The position numbers and the translations under genes were made by a program. Shown here piece after piece: positions 38,625 to 47,485 of a stretch of 64,000 bases of DNA (position 1 is the stretch's first letter; each line of letters opens with the position of its first letter). The notes below the pieces were generated by a model. The model was given only the letters and a program-made list of their open reading frames with translations. It searched no databases and had not been told where the DNA came from. Source of the stretch: Phyllobacterium phragmitis (lineage in GTDB: Bacteria; Pseudomonadota; Alphaproteobacteria; Rhizobiales; Rhizobiaceae); NCBI RefSeq assembly GCF_002980495.1, contig NZ_PVBR01000015.1:1-64000 (forward strand), written 5' to 3'.

Positions 38625-38921
38625 CTATGCGGCGTTCATTTCATGGATCGCCGCAAGTTCGTTCTGGATGGCGGCAGCTTTCTTTTTAAGATCGTAACTT
38701 GCCTGCATATTCATCCAGAATTCCGGGGTGGTGCGGAAGAATTTGGCAAGGCGCAAAGCCGTATCAGGCGTGACGCCAGTCTGTTCGATGGCGAGTCGTT
38801 CAATACGGGTGCGCGGTACATTCAGATGTTTGGATAGCGCCCCTGCGCTCATGCCGAGCGGAACGAGATATTCTTCCCGAAGGATTTCACCGGGATGCAC
38901 AGGAGGGAGTATGCTGGTCAT
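38625..38921 (-). CDS. higA: HigA-type antitoxin
   Basis: A 98-residue XRE-type protein. VHPGEILREEYLVPLGMSAGALSKHLNVPRTRIERL begins with the HigA/VapI signature and contains the HTH. It should bind the HigB toxin and repress the pair's own promoter. ATG 38921 follows AAAGGAAG. It is the second gene of the pair; toxin first is the rule for higBA. It is convergent with the cupin gene, 6 bp apart. Confidence 0.9.
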   Translation of the reverse strand: MTSILPPVHPGEILREEYLVPLGMSAGALSKHLNVPRTRIERLAIEQTGVTPDTALRLAKFFRTTPEFWMNMQASYDLKKKAAAIQNELAAIHEMNAA

Positions 38922-38933
38922 GGCTTCTTCCTT

Positions 38934-39215
38934 TCAGTGATAGTCAACGATCTCGATGTTTTCAGCACCTGCAACGGTCCAGATGAAGCAGATGCGCCAC
39001 TCGTCATTGATGCGAATGGAGTGCTGGTCTTTGCGGTTCCCTTTCAGAGCCTCAAGCCGATTCCCGGGAGGGGAGCGAAGGTCGTCCAGAACAACCGCAT
39101 TCTCAATCATGGTGAGCTTTCGGATGGCTGCCCTGACCATATCCGCAGGAAACCCTTTGGGCGTTTTGCCACTCGCAACGGCTTCCGTCCGGGCGTCTTT
39201 ATAGGATCGGATCAC
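38934..39215 (-). CDS. higB: HigB-type (RelE-fold) mRNA interferase toxin
   Basis: A 93-residue RelE/HigB-fold ribosome-dependent RNase. The C-terminal block NRKDQHSIRINDEWRICFIW is the family signature. I chose GTG 39215 because AAAGGAG lies seven bases upstream and the product begins at the family start (IRSYKD). An ATG further upstream (open to 39305) would add about 30 residues with no family match. It precedes higA by 12 bp. Confidence 0.9.
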   Translation of the reverse strand: MIRSYKDARTEAVASGKTPKGFPADMVRAAIRKLTMIENAVVLDDLRSPPGNRLEALKGNRKDQHSIRINDEWRICFIWTVAGAENIEIVDYH

Positions 39216-39351
39216 CGTTTGCTCCTTTGCTTGTATCATATCATGATACATTTTGCGGTCAAGCACGGGGATGAGGGTGATTTGAAGGAATGAAGCCCGG
39301 TTCATTGAACCGCAGGGTACTTCGTAATTCTATTCGTGGGAGTAGGAAATA

Positions 39352-39427
<76 letters not shown>

Positions 39428-39717
39428 GTCTGCGCGAAGCAGTGTATGTCCGCAGCGTTTAGGCAATTCGTGCGCCAAGTGCAAGAGGTAAGTGCGGCAC
39501 GATGGTGAATCCCTCAATGGAAATGGTATATCCATCCGATTCCGATCCGAAACCGGCAAATGATCCCTGTTTCGTGGTGCATCTGGCGGAGAGGTGGTGA
39601 GAGGCCGCTTTAAGCCGGATTCACGTATTTCCAGGCGGTCGCGGGCGATCCGATGCCCAGGTTTCCTGATACGGAAAATATTCTCGAATTTTCCCGAGTT
39701 TTCATTGAGGTGTTTGC
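39428..39717. other. Intergenic stretch without a recognised gene
   Basis: About 290 bp between the divergent tRNA-Val and tRNA-Asp genes. No open frame has a credible start and family match. A tRNA-Val promoter should lie at the left edge. There is no repeat shared with the rest of the window. Confidence 0.5.
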
Positions 39718-39746
39718 TTGACAGGTGCCGGCGAACGCCTTAAACG
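39718..39746 (+). promoter_or_regulatory. Sigma-70-type promoter of tRNA-Asp
   Basis: Perfect -35 TTGACA (39718-39723), a 17-base spacer and TAAACG (39741-39746), about 38 bases before the tRNA. Confidence 0.6.
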
Positions 39747-39783
39747 ACCGCTCACGCCGGACGAAATGCCGGCCAGAAAATGC

Positions 39784-39860
39784 GCGGGTGTAGCTCAGTT
39801 GGTTAGAGTGCCGGCCTGTCACGCCGGAGGTCGCGGGTTCGAGCCCCGTCACTCGCGCCA
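39784..39860 (+). tRNA. tRNA-Asp (GTC)
   Basis: Acceptor arms GCGGGTG/CACTCGC pair with one G-T. The D arm is GCTC...GAGT, the anticodon arm GCCGG/CCGG-type with loop CCTGTCACG and anticodon GTC. The T arm is GCGGG-TTCGAGC-CCCGT. CCA is encoded. Total 77 nt. Confidence 0.95.
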
Positions 39861-39887
39861 CTTTTCAACGATCGAGAAAAGTGGCGC
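39855..39887 (+). other. Perfect 11-bp hairpin overlapping the tRNA-Asp 3' end
   Basis: Arms GCGCCACTTTT (39855-39865) and AAAAGTGGCGC (39877-39887) enclose an 11-base loop. The left arm includes the tRNA's terminal GCGCCA. There is no T-run after it, so it is not a classical terminator. It may be a processing or pausing structure. Confidence 0.6.
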
Positions 39888-40108
39888 TTCGCAATTTCAA
39901 TTCTCTTTGTCTTCAGTCTGAATTTTCCGTCCAAAGCACACTTGCACAGCGATTTGGCAGAATAGCCCGAGTTGTCCGGACTTATGCCTCTCTGGCGTGC
40001 AGCGCTTAAGTCTGCCTAAAATCGGTCTGTATATGTATAGACAACCCCGGCGAAAGATGCTGCTATAGTGCCCATACTCCGCGGAAACAGCGGCAGGGGA
40101 ACGATGGC

Positions 40109-40882
40109 GTGAATATTCCGGCACTCTTTGACTTGGCAGGGCGCAAAGCGCTCGTGACCGGCGCCAGCCGCGGTATTGGTCAGGCCATTGCCGAAGCGTT
40201 GGCGGCCGCCGGTGCCGATGTCGCCGTCACCGCGCGCGGCATGGCCGCGCTGGGGGAGACGTGCCGTCGGATAGAAGCCAGGAAGAAGTCGGCTTTTGCC
40301 TTTTCCCTCGATGTCCGCGAGGTGGATGCCTGCGCGCGGGTCGTCGCCGATGCAGCCGAGCGCCTTGGCGGGCTCGATATTCTCGTCAACAATGCCGGTT
40401 GTGAGGAAGTGCGCCCGTCTCTCGATGTCGACGAGGCCTTGTGGGACCGGATCGTCTCCACCAATCTGAAAGGCGCCTTCTTCTGTGCGCAGGCCGCGGC
40501 ACGCCAGATGGCCGATAGCGGCGAGGGCGGCGCGATCATCAATCTCTGCTCGCTCACCTCCTATGTAGGCGTGCCGACCGCCGTCCCCTATGGCTCGTCG
40601 AAATCAGGCCTGATGGGGATGACTCATGCGCTTGCCGCCGAATGGGCCGGTCTCGGCATCAGGGTCAATGCGATCGCACCCGGTTATTTCCGCACCGCCA
40701 TGACCGATGTCTTTTATCAGGACGCCGCCTGGCAGGAGGCTATGCTGGCCAAGATACCGCAGCGCCGTTTCGGCGCCATGGAGGATGTGGCGGGTGCCGT
40801 CATTTTTCTTGCAAGCGACGCCTCGGCCTATGTCACCGGTCATTGCGTGCCGGTGGACGGCGGTTATCTTGCCTCGATCTGA
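40109..40882 (+). CDS. SDR-family NAD(P)-dependent dehydrogenase (HpsO-like candidate)
   Basis: A 257-residue classical short-chain dehydrogenase. It shows TGASRGIG (cofactor loop), NNAG, the catalytic Ser in CSLTSY and YGSSK (YxxxK), and ends with DGGYLASI. The GTG start 40109 has AGGGGA upstream. It is first in an operon with a PotABCD-type transporter, a HisD paralogue and a zinc dehydrogenase. In sulfopropanediol (DHPS) pathways an SDR (HpsO) and a zinc enzyme (HpsP) act at C2. The specific role here is inference. Confidence 0.88.
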   Translation: MNIPALFDLAGRKALVTGASRGIGQAIAEALAAAGADVAVTARGMAALGETCRRIEARKKSAFAFSLDVREVDACARVVADAAERLGGLDILVNNAGCEEVRPSLDVDEALWDRIVSTNLKGAFFCAQAAARQMADSGEGGAIINLCSLTSYVGVPTAVPYGSSKSGLMGMTHALAAEWAGLGIRVNAIAPGYFRTAMTDVFYQDAAWQEAMLAKIPQRRFGAMEDVAGAVIFLASDASAYVTGHCVPVDGGYLASI

Positions 40883-40944
40883 GGGCAGGCGGAAAAGCGG
40901 GAAGCAGTCGAATGGATGGCGTAAGCGTCGCGAAGGGAAATGAG

Positions 40945-42090
40945 ATGCAGGCAGTTGCGACGGAAACGGGCGCTGAAAGCAGGCCGAAGGCGCTACCCGT
41001 TGCCGTATCGGTCAAGGATGTCAGCATGGTTTTCGACGGCTTCCATGCGGTTCACTCAGCCTCCTTCGAACTGCCCACTGGCAAGTTCCTGACGATCCTC
41101 GGCCCCTCCGGTTCAGGCAAGACGACGCTGCTCAGGCTGATCGCCGGTTTCCAGCGCCCGACCAGCGGCGAAATCTTCATCAATGGCGAGGCCGTCAACG
41201 CCGTGCCGCCGCACAAGCGCTCCATTGGCATGGTCTTCCAGAAACTCGCGCTCTTTCCGCATATGACCGCCGCCGAAAACGTCGCCTTTCCGCTCAAGAT
41301 GCGGCGCCGGGATGCGCGCAGCATTCCGGAACGTGTCGAACGCTATCTCGATCTCGTGAAGCTCGGCGGCTTCGGCACCCGGCGCGTGCACGAGCTTTCC
41401 GGCGGCCAGCAGCAGCGCGTGGCGATTGCCCGTGCCCTCGTCTTCGAGCCGGACCTCTTGCTTCTCGACGAACCGCTCGCCGCGCTCGACCGCAAGCTGC
41501 GCGAGGAAATGCAGCTCGAATTCCGCCGCATCCAGCGCGAGCTCGGCGTCACCACCATCAACGTCACCCACGATCAGCGCGAGGCCCTTGTTGTCTCCGA
41601 TGAGGTGATCGTCATGGATGGCGGGCGGATACAGCAGAAGGCGCGTCCATCGGAAACCTATCGTAACCCATCCAACGCCTTCGTCGCCCATTTCATCGGC
41701 GTCACCAATTTCATCACTGGAACCGTGCGTTCTCTGGCCAGCCGCGATGTCGTCTTCGTCCAGGGCGAAAATGCGCTCCCGGGCGTGGTCGGCGATGCCA
41801 GCAATCCGCCGAAGGCAGGTGGAACCGCCCTGGGCGCGATTCGCGCCGAGCAGATCCGCATGGCCGGAGATGCCGCAGCACTTGCCGGGCTGGACATGGT
41901 GCAGCAGGGCACCATTGCCGACGCGATCTTCGAGGGCGAGCGGGTGGTTTACGAGGTGCGTGTGCCGTCGCTGGGCGATGCCCTCTTCAGGGTCTTCGAC
42001 CATGATCCGGTCGCTCACACGCAGTTCGAGCAGGGTGCTGCCGTACATCTCGGCTGGAATGCCAGGGATATGCTCGTCTTTGATAAATAA
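40945..42090 (+). CDS. ABC transporter ATPase, polyamine/opine (PotA) type
   Basis: A 381-residue ATPase. Walker A GPSGSGKTT, Q-loop FQKLALF, signature LSGGQQQR, Walker B LLLLDEP and the H-loop NVTHDQ are intact. A C-terminal TOBE domain (from about 250) completes the PotA/UgpC class. I chose ATG 40945, with AAGGGA upstream; ATG 40912 would add 11 residues. It energises uptake through the two permeases at 43328 and 44269. Confidence 0.92.
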   Translation: MQAVATETGAESRPKALPVAVSVKDVSMVFDGFHAVHSASFELPTGKFLTILGPSGSGKTTLLRLIAGFQRPTSGEIFINGEAVNAVPPHKRSIGMVFQKLALFPHMTAAENVAFPLKMRRRDARSIPERVERYLDLVKLGGFGTRRVHELSGGQQQRVAIARALVFEPDLLLLDEPLAALDRKLREEMQLEFRRIQRELGVTTINVTHDQREALVVSDEVIVMDGGRIQQKARPSETYRNPSNAFVAHFIGVTNFITGTVRSLASRDVVFVQGENALPGVVGDASNPPKAGGTALGAIRAEQIRMAGDAAALAGLDMVQQGTIADAIFEGERVVYEVRVPSLGDALFRVFDHDPVAHTQFEQGAAVHLGWNARDMLVFDK

Positions 42091-42130
42091 GCCGGAAATC
42101 AGAAAATCGGCCAACCAGAGGAGAATGGAA

Positions 42131-43261
42131 ATGAGTGGATCGAAACTCCAATCCGAAAAACTAATGTCAATCGCGCTGCGGCGCAGGAGTTTTCTCCAGG
42201 GCGTTGCGGCGGCCGGCGGCGCTGCCGGGTTGTCGACGCTCGGCATCACCCGCGCCTTCGCTGAGGAGCCTGAGAAGCCGAAGGAGTTGATTGTCCGCGC
42301 CTGGGGCGGAAGCTGGGTCGATGCGCTGAAGGCCGGCGTGTCGGACAGCTTCACCGCCAAGACCGGTATCGCCATCCGTCACGATTTGACGGAGGACAAT
42401 GAGATCCAGCCGAAGGTGTGGGCCGCCGTCGCGCAGAAACGCGTTCCGCCCATCCACATCAACTGGGACACCACCACAAACGCCACCAAATCGGCGCTGC
42501 GCGGGGTGACGGAAGACCTCTCCGATCTCTCCAACCTCAAGAACACGACCGATCTTGCTAAGCCCGTCGGCCTCGATGGCTATCCGATCGTCAACACCTA
42601 CGGCTATGTCTATGTGCTCGCCTACCGCCCAGCGGCCTTCCCGGATGGTCCGCCGAAATCATGGAAGGACCTGCTCGATCCCAAGTTCAAGGGCCGCATC
42701 GCGCTCTATAATGACGGCATCGGCTTCCATTTCCCGGCGCAGGTGGCGGGCGGCGGCAAGTTGGAGGATATTCCGGCCAACATGCAGCCGGCCTGGGATT
42801 TCATCACCAAGATCAAGCAGCAACAGCCGCTGCTCGGCGAGGATCCGGATTTTACCACCTGGTTCCAGAAGGGTGAGATCGACGCCGCCTGTACCATCTC
42901 CACCAACGCCCGCGAGGCCAAGAAGAACGGTATCGATATCGCCTGGGTCGTTCCGGAGGAGGGGGCAAAGTTCGACACGGATGGCCTGTGGATTCCGAAA
43001 GGGCTGCCGGAAAACGAACTCTACTGGGCCAAGGAATATATCAACCATGCGCTGACGGTCGAAGCACAGCAGATCTGGCTTGATGGCCTTGGCCTGCCGG
43101 GCGTGGTGCCGGGCGTCAAGCCACCGGAAGATCTCGTCAATGATCCGTCCTATCCGACGAAGGAAGAGGATTTCAAGCATCTCATCCGCATCTCGTCCAA
43201 GGTCCAGGTCGAAAACGAGAGTGAGTGGTTCTCCAAATTCAAGGCGATCATGCAGGGCTGA
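42131..43261 (+). CDS. Periplasmic substrate-binding protein, PotD type, Tat-exported
   Basis: A 376-residue solute-binding protein of the spermidine/putrescine (PotD) class. A twin-arginine signal is visible: LRRRSFLQG, a hydrophobic Ala/Gly stretch and cleavage near RAFAEEP. The mature part begins LIVRAWGGSWVDALKAG. ATG 42131 has GAGGAG seven bases upstream; ATG 42125 is too close. The ligand is not readable. Tat export is normal for PotD-like proteins in rhizobia. Confidence 0.9.
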   Translation: MSGSKLQSEKLMSIALRRRSFLQGVAAAGGAAGLSTLGITRAFAEEPEKPKELIVRAWGGSWVDALKAGVSDSFTAKTGIAIRHDLTEDNEIQPKVWAAVAQKRVPPIHINWDTTTNATKSALRGVTEDLSDLSNLKNTTDLAKPVGLDGYPIVNTYGYVYVLAYRPAAFPDGPPKSWKDLLDPKFKGRIALYNDGIGFHFPAQVAGGGKLEDIPANMQPAWDFITKIKQQQPLLGEDPDFTTWFQKGEIDAACTISTNAREAKKNGIDIAWVVPEEGAKFDTDGLWIPKGLPENELYWAKEYINHALTVEAQQIWLDGLGLPGVVPGVKPPEDLVNDPSYPTKEEDFKHLIRISSKVQVENESEWFSKFKAIMQG

Positions 43262-43327
43262 TTGCTCTTCCGAGCCGCCATCTTCCGGGGCGGCGGCTCT
43301 CACATTTTGATCATCGGGAATTTTCGC

Positions 43328-44272
43328 ATGCGAGCCGCCAAATCAGCCTATCCCGTGACCTGGCGCATCATGGACGCACTCGAAGCCTTTGCCGCTTTCC
43401 TGTGGCCGGCGCGGTTCGAGCGCGCGGTTCCCTACCTCATGCTGGCGCCCGCCATCCTGCTCGTTGGGCTGCTCGTCCTCGGTCTGGTTCAGATCGGCGA
43501 TGCCAGCCTGCGCACGCTCGATACCTCCACCTTCCTGATGTCGGAGGAATATACGCTCGCCAATTACCGGCGGGCGCTGACGGAATCGTTGTTTACGACG
43601 GTTGCGATGCGCAGTCTTCTCGGTTCGCTGATCGTGACGGTCGTCACGTTGGTCCTCGCCTTTCCCTATGCCTATGTGCTGGTGCGAACGCCATCCGCCA
43701 TGCTGCGCAAGATTCTGCTGATCGCTTTGTTCCTGCCGTTCTTCATCGGCCAGGTGGTGCGCGCCTATGGCTGGCTGATCATTCTCGGCAATCAGGGCAT
43801 GGTCAACGAGGCGCTCGGCCTCGTCGGTGTCGCGCCATTGCGCCTGCTCTATAATTATCCGGCCGTACTCTTCGGCCTCGTTCAATACATGCTGCCTTTT
43901 GCGGTGCTGATGCTGACGCCGGCATTGACCGCCATCCCCGAGGAGCTGGAGGCGGCGGCGGGATCGCTCGGCGCCAACTGGGCGCGCAGCTTCGTCCATG
44001 TCGTGCTGCCGCTCGCAAGGCCGGGCCTCGTCGGCGCGGGCCTCGTCGTTTTGACCTTGTCGCTGACGGATTTCGCCATGCCGGCCATTCTCGGCGGCGG
44101 CAGCCAGGATTTCATCGCCAACGCCATCTATGATCAGTTCTTCCGCACCTCCGACCAGGGGCTCGGCGCGACGCTGGCACTGCTTCTGGTCGGCCTCGGC
44201 TCTCTGCTGGTCGGCGTCGTCTTCACGCTGTTCGGCGCGGGCACGCTTGCCATGGGGAGGGCGCGCCAGTGA
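43328..44272 (+). CDS. ABC transporter permease (PotB type)
   Basis: A 314-residue inner-membrane permease with six core helices. The EAA-like loop EELEAAAGSLGANWARSFVHVVLPLARPGL docks the ATPase. I chose ATG 43328, with GGGAA seven bases upstream; ATG 43370 is also possible. It overlaps the next permease by four bases (GTGA). Confidence 0.9.
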   Translation: MRAAKSAYPVTWRIMDALEAFAAFLWPARFERAVPYLMLAPAILLVGLLVLGLVQIGDASLRTLDTSTFLMSEEYTLANYRRALTESLFTTVAMRSLLGSLIVTVVTLVLAFPYAYVLVRTPSAMLRKILLIALFLPFFIGQVVRAYGWLIILGNQGMVNEALGLVGVAPLRLLYNYPAVLFGLVQYMLPFAVLMLTPALTAIPEELEAAAGSLGANWARSFVHVVLPLARPGLVGAGLVVLTLSLTDFAMPAILGGGSQDFIANAIYDQFFRTSDQGLGATLALLLVGLGSLLVGVVFTLFGAGTLAMGRARQ

Positions 44273-45069
44273 CCGCCCCGCTCAGCAAGACCGTCGTTTT
44301 GTGGGTTTTCGTCATCACCGTGCTGGTGATGCTGTCGGCACCCACCATCGTCGTCCTCGGCGCATCCTTCACGTCAGGCAATATCATCACCTTTCCGCCC
44401 GAAGGGCTGTCGCTCAAATGGTATGCGAAGATCGCCGGCGCCAGCGATCTCTGGGATGCGTTCCTGCGCTCCGTCTATGTCGCTGCCGTCTGCACGATCC
44501 TCGCCATTCCGGTCGGCACGCTCGCCGGCATAGCGCTCGCCAAATATGCGGTGCGTTTCGAGAAGACCATCCAGATCTACCTGCTGCTCCCCTTCACCAT
44601 TCCGCTGATCGGCTCCGGCATCGGGCTCATGCTCGTCTTTGGAGAGGCGCGGATTCTCGGCCAGCTCTGGCCGGTCGGCATTGCCTGCTGCGTCATCAAC
44701 CTGCCGTTCATGATCTGGGCGGTGACCGCAAGTGCCTCCAGCCTCGATCCGGATCTGGAGCTCGCCGCCGCCAATTGCGGTGCGCCGCCGCTTTCCACTT
44801 TCTTTCATGTCACGCTGCCGGCCGTCATGCCCGGAGTAATCTCGGGCTCGCTCCTGATGTTCATCCTGGCCTTGAACGAGTTCCTGGTGAGCCTGCTTCT
44901 GGTCGATGCGCGCATCGTCACGCTGCCGGTGCAGATCTATAATTCCATCCGCTCGATCATCACGCCCGATCTGGCGGCCATCTCGGTAGTGTTCATCGCC
45001 TCGGCTGCTGCGGCGATCTTCCTGCTCGACCGATTGGTCGGGCTCGACATCTTTCTCAAATCCAAATGA
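44269..45069 (+). CDS. ABC transporter permease (PotC type)
   Basis: A 266-residue partner permease with six helices. The EAA loop reads DLELAAANCGAPPLSTFFHVTLPAVMPGV. The start is GTG 44269 inside the previous stop, with GGGGAGG upstream, so the pair is coupled. The HisD paralogue starts 42 bp after its stop. Confidence 0.9.
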   Translation: MTAPLSKTVVLWVFVITVLVMLSAPTIVVLGASFTSGNIITFPPEGLSLKWYAKIAGASDLWDAFLRSVYVAAVCTILAIPVGTLAGIALAKYAVRFEKTIQIYLLLPFTIPLIGSGIGLMLVFGEARILGQLWPVGIACCVINLPFMIWAVTASASSLDPDLELAAANCGAPPLSTFFHVTLPAVMPGVISGSLLMFILALNEFLVSLLLVDARIVTLPVQIYNSIRSIITPDLAAISVVFIASAAAAIFLLDRLVGLDIFLKSK

Positions 45070-45111
45070 CAGATGCCGGCAGGGCCGGCGAAACAGGGTA
45101 GGTTTACCGAC

Positions 45112-46428
45112 ATGTCCGATGTTTCCTTCCACGATCTCGCAAAACTCGACGAAACGGCTCGCGCTACGCTTCTCAACCGGTCTGAGACCGATCTTTCAGA
45201 CTTCATCGACAAGGTGAAGCCGATCATCGAGGCGGTGCGGACGGAAGGCGACGCGGCGCTCGTGCGTTTTGCCCGCGATCTCGACAAGGCCGACCTCGAT
45301 GCGAGCCGTCTGAAGGCGACCGAGGCGGAATTCGATGCGGCTTTCGACAAGGTCGATGGCGAGGTCATCGCGGCGATCCGGTTCGGTATCGACAATATCC
45401 GCCGCTTTCACGAGGAGCAGAAGCCGGAGGCAATGTGGTTGAAGGAGATGCGTCCCGGTGCCTATGCCGGCGACCGCTTCACGCCGATCAAGTCCGTCGC
45501 GCTCTATATCCCACGCGGCAAGGGCGCTTTTCCCTCCGTCACCATGATGACGGCGGTTCCGGCGGTGGTAGCCGACGTGCCTGAACTGGCCATCGTCACG
45601 CCGCCGGCGCCGGATGGCTCCGTCGATGCCGCGACGCTGGTCGCCGCGCGCCTTGCCGGTGTCGAGACCGTCTATAAGGTCGGCGGTGCGCAGGCCATAG
45701 CCGCCGTTGCTTATGGTACTGAGACGATAAAGCCGGCGCTGAAGATCGTCGGCCCGGGCAGCCCATGGGTGGTGGCCGCCAAGCGCCTGCTCTCAGGCGT
45801 TATCGATCCGGGCCTGCCTGCCGGTCCGTCCGAAGCCGTCATTTTCGCCGACGACACGGTGAAGGGCGGGCTTGCGGCGCTCGATCTGCTGATCGAGGCC
45901 GAGCACGGACCGGATTCCTCCGCCTGGCTCGTCACCCATAGTCGCCGTGTGGCCGAGGAAGCACTGGCAGCCTTGCCGGAGCATTGGGCGCGCATGACGG
46001 AGCAGCGTGTTGCCTTCTCGAAGGCCGTACTCACCGGCAAGTGCGGCGGCATCGTACTGACGCCATCGGTCGAAGAGAGCTACCGCTTCATCAACGACTA
46101 TGCGCCAGAGCATCTCGAAATCCTCTCCAGCGATCCCTTCGCCCATCTCGGTCACATAACCGAGGCTGCGGAAATCCTGATGGGACCATATACGCCTGTT
46201 TCTATCGGCAATTTCGGCCTTGGGCCGAATGCGGTACTGCCGACGAGCCGCTGGGCACGCACCTATGGACCGCTCTCGGTGACGGATTTCGTCAAGCGGT
46301 CATCGATCGGCTATGTCACGGCCCCGGCCTATCCGGAATTCGCCAGGCATGCCCGCACACTGGCGCGCTACGAAGGGTTTTCCTCGCACGAGCATGCCGT
46401 TTCCGATGTGCGCAAGGCATATCTGTGA
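45112..46428 (+). CDS. Histidinol-dehydrogenase paralogue (HpsN-like sulfopropanediol 3-dehydrogenase candidate)
   Basis: A 438-residue protein of the HisD family (AVPAVVADVPE, KVGGAQAIAAVAYGT, AEHGPDSSAWL). The catalytic Glu-His pair is kept (E333-H334 in APEHLE). Compared with E. coli HisD, two of the four zinc ligands differ: Gln259 is E262 and Asp360 is N367 (GNFGLGPN). His262 and His419 are kept as H265 and H426. His367 is replaced by A374. These changes argue against a role in histidine synthesis. With the SDR and zinc dehydrogenase in the same operon, it resembles HpsN, which oxidises DHPS to sulfolactate. ATG 45112; an upstream frame to 45073 is not needed. Confidence 0.88.
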   Translation: MSDVSFHDLAKLDETARATLLNRSETDLSDFIDKVKPIIEAVRTEGDAALVRFARDLDKADLDASRLKATEAEFDAAFDKVDGEVIAAIRFGIDNIRRFHEEQKPEAMWLKEMRPGAYAGDRFTPIKSVALYIPRGKGAFPSVTMMTAVPAVVADVPELAIVTPPAPDGSVDAATLVAARLAGVETVYKVGGAQAIAAVAYGTETIKPALKIVGPGSPWVVAAKRLLSGVIDPGLPAGPSEAVIFADDTVKGGLAALDLLIEAEHGPDSSAWLVTHSRRVAEEALAALPEHWARMTEQRVAFSKAVLTGKCGGIVLTPSVEESYRFINDYAPEHLEILSSDPFAHLGHITEAAEILMGPYTPVSIGNFGLGPNAVLPTSRWARTYGPLSVTDFVKRSSIGYVTAPAYPEFARHARTLARYEGFSSHEHAVSDVRKAYL

Positions 46429-46429
46429 C

Positions 46430-47485
46430 ATGGCACTGAACCGGACAATGAACGCGGCAAGGCTCTATGCGGCAGGAGACATCCGCGTCGAGGAGATCGA
46501 AATACCCGGCCCGCTCGCGCCTGGCTGGGTGCGCATGAAGGTGACTGCCGCAGGCATTTGCGGGTCCGACCTCCACAATTTCCGCACCGGTCAGTGGATC
46601 AGCCGTTCGCCTTCGGTCGTCGGTCATGAATTCGCGGGCATTGTGACGGAGGCGGGCGAGGGCGTCTCCGGATTTTCCGTGGGCGATACGGTCGTCGCCG
46701 ACAGCCGCTTCTGGTGCGGCGAATGCCCCGCCTGCCGGAGCGGACGGCAAAATGTCTGTATTCATCTGGGCTTCGTCGGTGAAGTCTGCGATGGCGGCTT
46801 TGCCGAGGAAGCCGTGCTCCCCGCCCGCCTGCTGGTGAAGCATGATCCAACACTCGATCCCGCGATTGCGGCTATGGCCGAGCCGCTCGCGGTGGCGCTC
46901 CACGCCGTGCGCAAGCAGGTGGTGCCGGCGGGCGAGCCGGTCCTTGTCGTCGGATGCGGGCCGATCGGCGGGCTCGCGGCGCTGCTGCTTTCGCATCTCC
47001 ACGATGGTCCGGTGCTGGTGGCGGATCGAAACCATGCACGCGCTGGCCTGGTAGCGGCGGTTTCGGGTGCAACGGTGGTTGATCTCGATGCCGCATCTGT
47101 TCATGCAGTCCTTGGTGAAAAAGTGCTCCGCCATGCGCTGGATGCCACGGGCAATATCGGCGTGCTGACGACGGTGCTCGATCTTATCGCCGGCGGTGGT
47201 TCCATCGCGCTCGTCGGCATTGCCCAAGGGCATATTGACCTCGATCCGAACATGCTCGTCGAGCGTGAGGTTTCACTTATCGGCTGCCACGCCTTCGCCG
47301 GAGAACTGCCGGAGGCGGTGGCAATGCTCCCCGGGCTTGCGCCGGTGCTTTCCCGGCTGATCGATACGGAAATCGCGCTCGATGAGCTGCCCGCCGCCTA
47401 TGCCAGTCTGCTTGCCGGGGAGGCGCAAGGGCTCAAGACCATCCTGCGTATTGGAAGGGCCGAGTTGGGAAAGGCTGAGCGGTGA
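46430..47485 (+). CDS. Zinc-dependent alcohol dehydrogenase, MDR family (HpsP-like candidate)
   Basis: A 351-residue medium-chain dehydrogenase. The catalytic zinc site is GICGSD with GHEFAG; the structural zinc cysteines are CGECPACRSGRQNVC. The Rossmann motif is VVGCGPIGG. It is of the sorbitol/threonine dehydrogenase type. It starts one base after the HisD paralogue stops; ATG 46448 is an alternative. Its stop overlaps the regulator's GTG. Confidence 0.9.
   Translation: MALNRTMNAARLYAAGDIRVEEIEIPGPLAPGWVRMKVTAAGICGSDLHNFRTGQWISRSPSVVGHEFAGIVTEAGEGVSGFSVGDTVVADSRFWCGECPACRSGRQNVCIHLGFVGEVCDGGFAEEAVLPARLLVKHDPTLDPAIAAMAEPLAVALHAVRKQVVPAGEPVLVVGCGPIGGLAALLLSHLHDGPVLVADRNHARAGLVAAVSGATVVDLDAASVHAVLGEKVLRHALDATGNIGVLTTVLDLIAGGGSIALVGIAQGHIDLDPNMLVEREVSLIGCHAFAGELPEAVAMLPGLAPVLSRLIDTEIALDELPAAYASLLAGEAQGLKTILRIGRAELGKAER

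Noticed and set aside
45112-46428. Calling this gene hisD of histidine biosynthesis
   Set aside because: No other his genes are nearby, two zinc ligands differ from HisD, and the operon is transport plus dehydrogenases.
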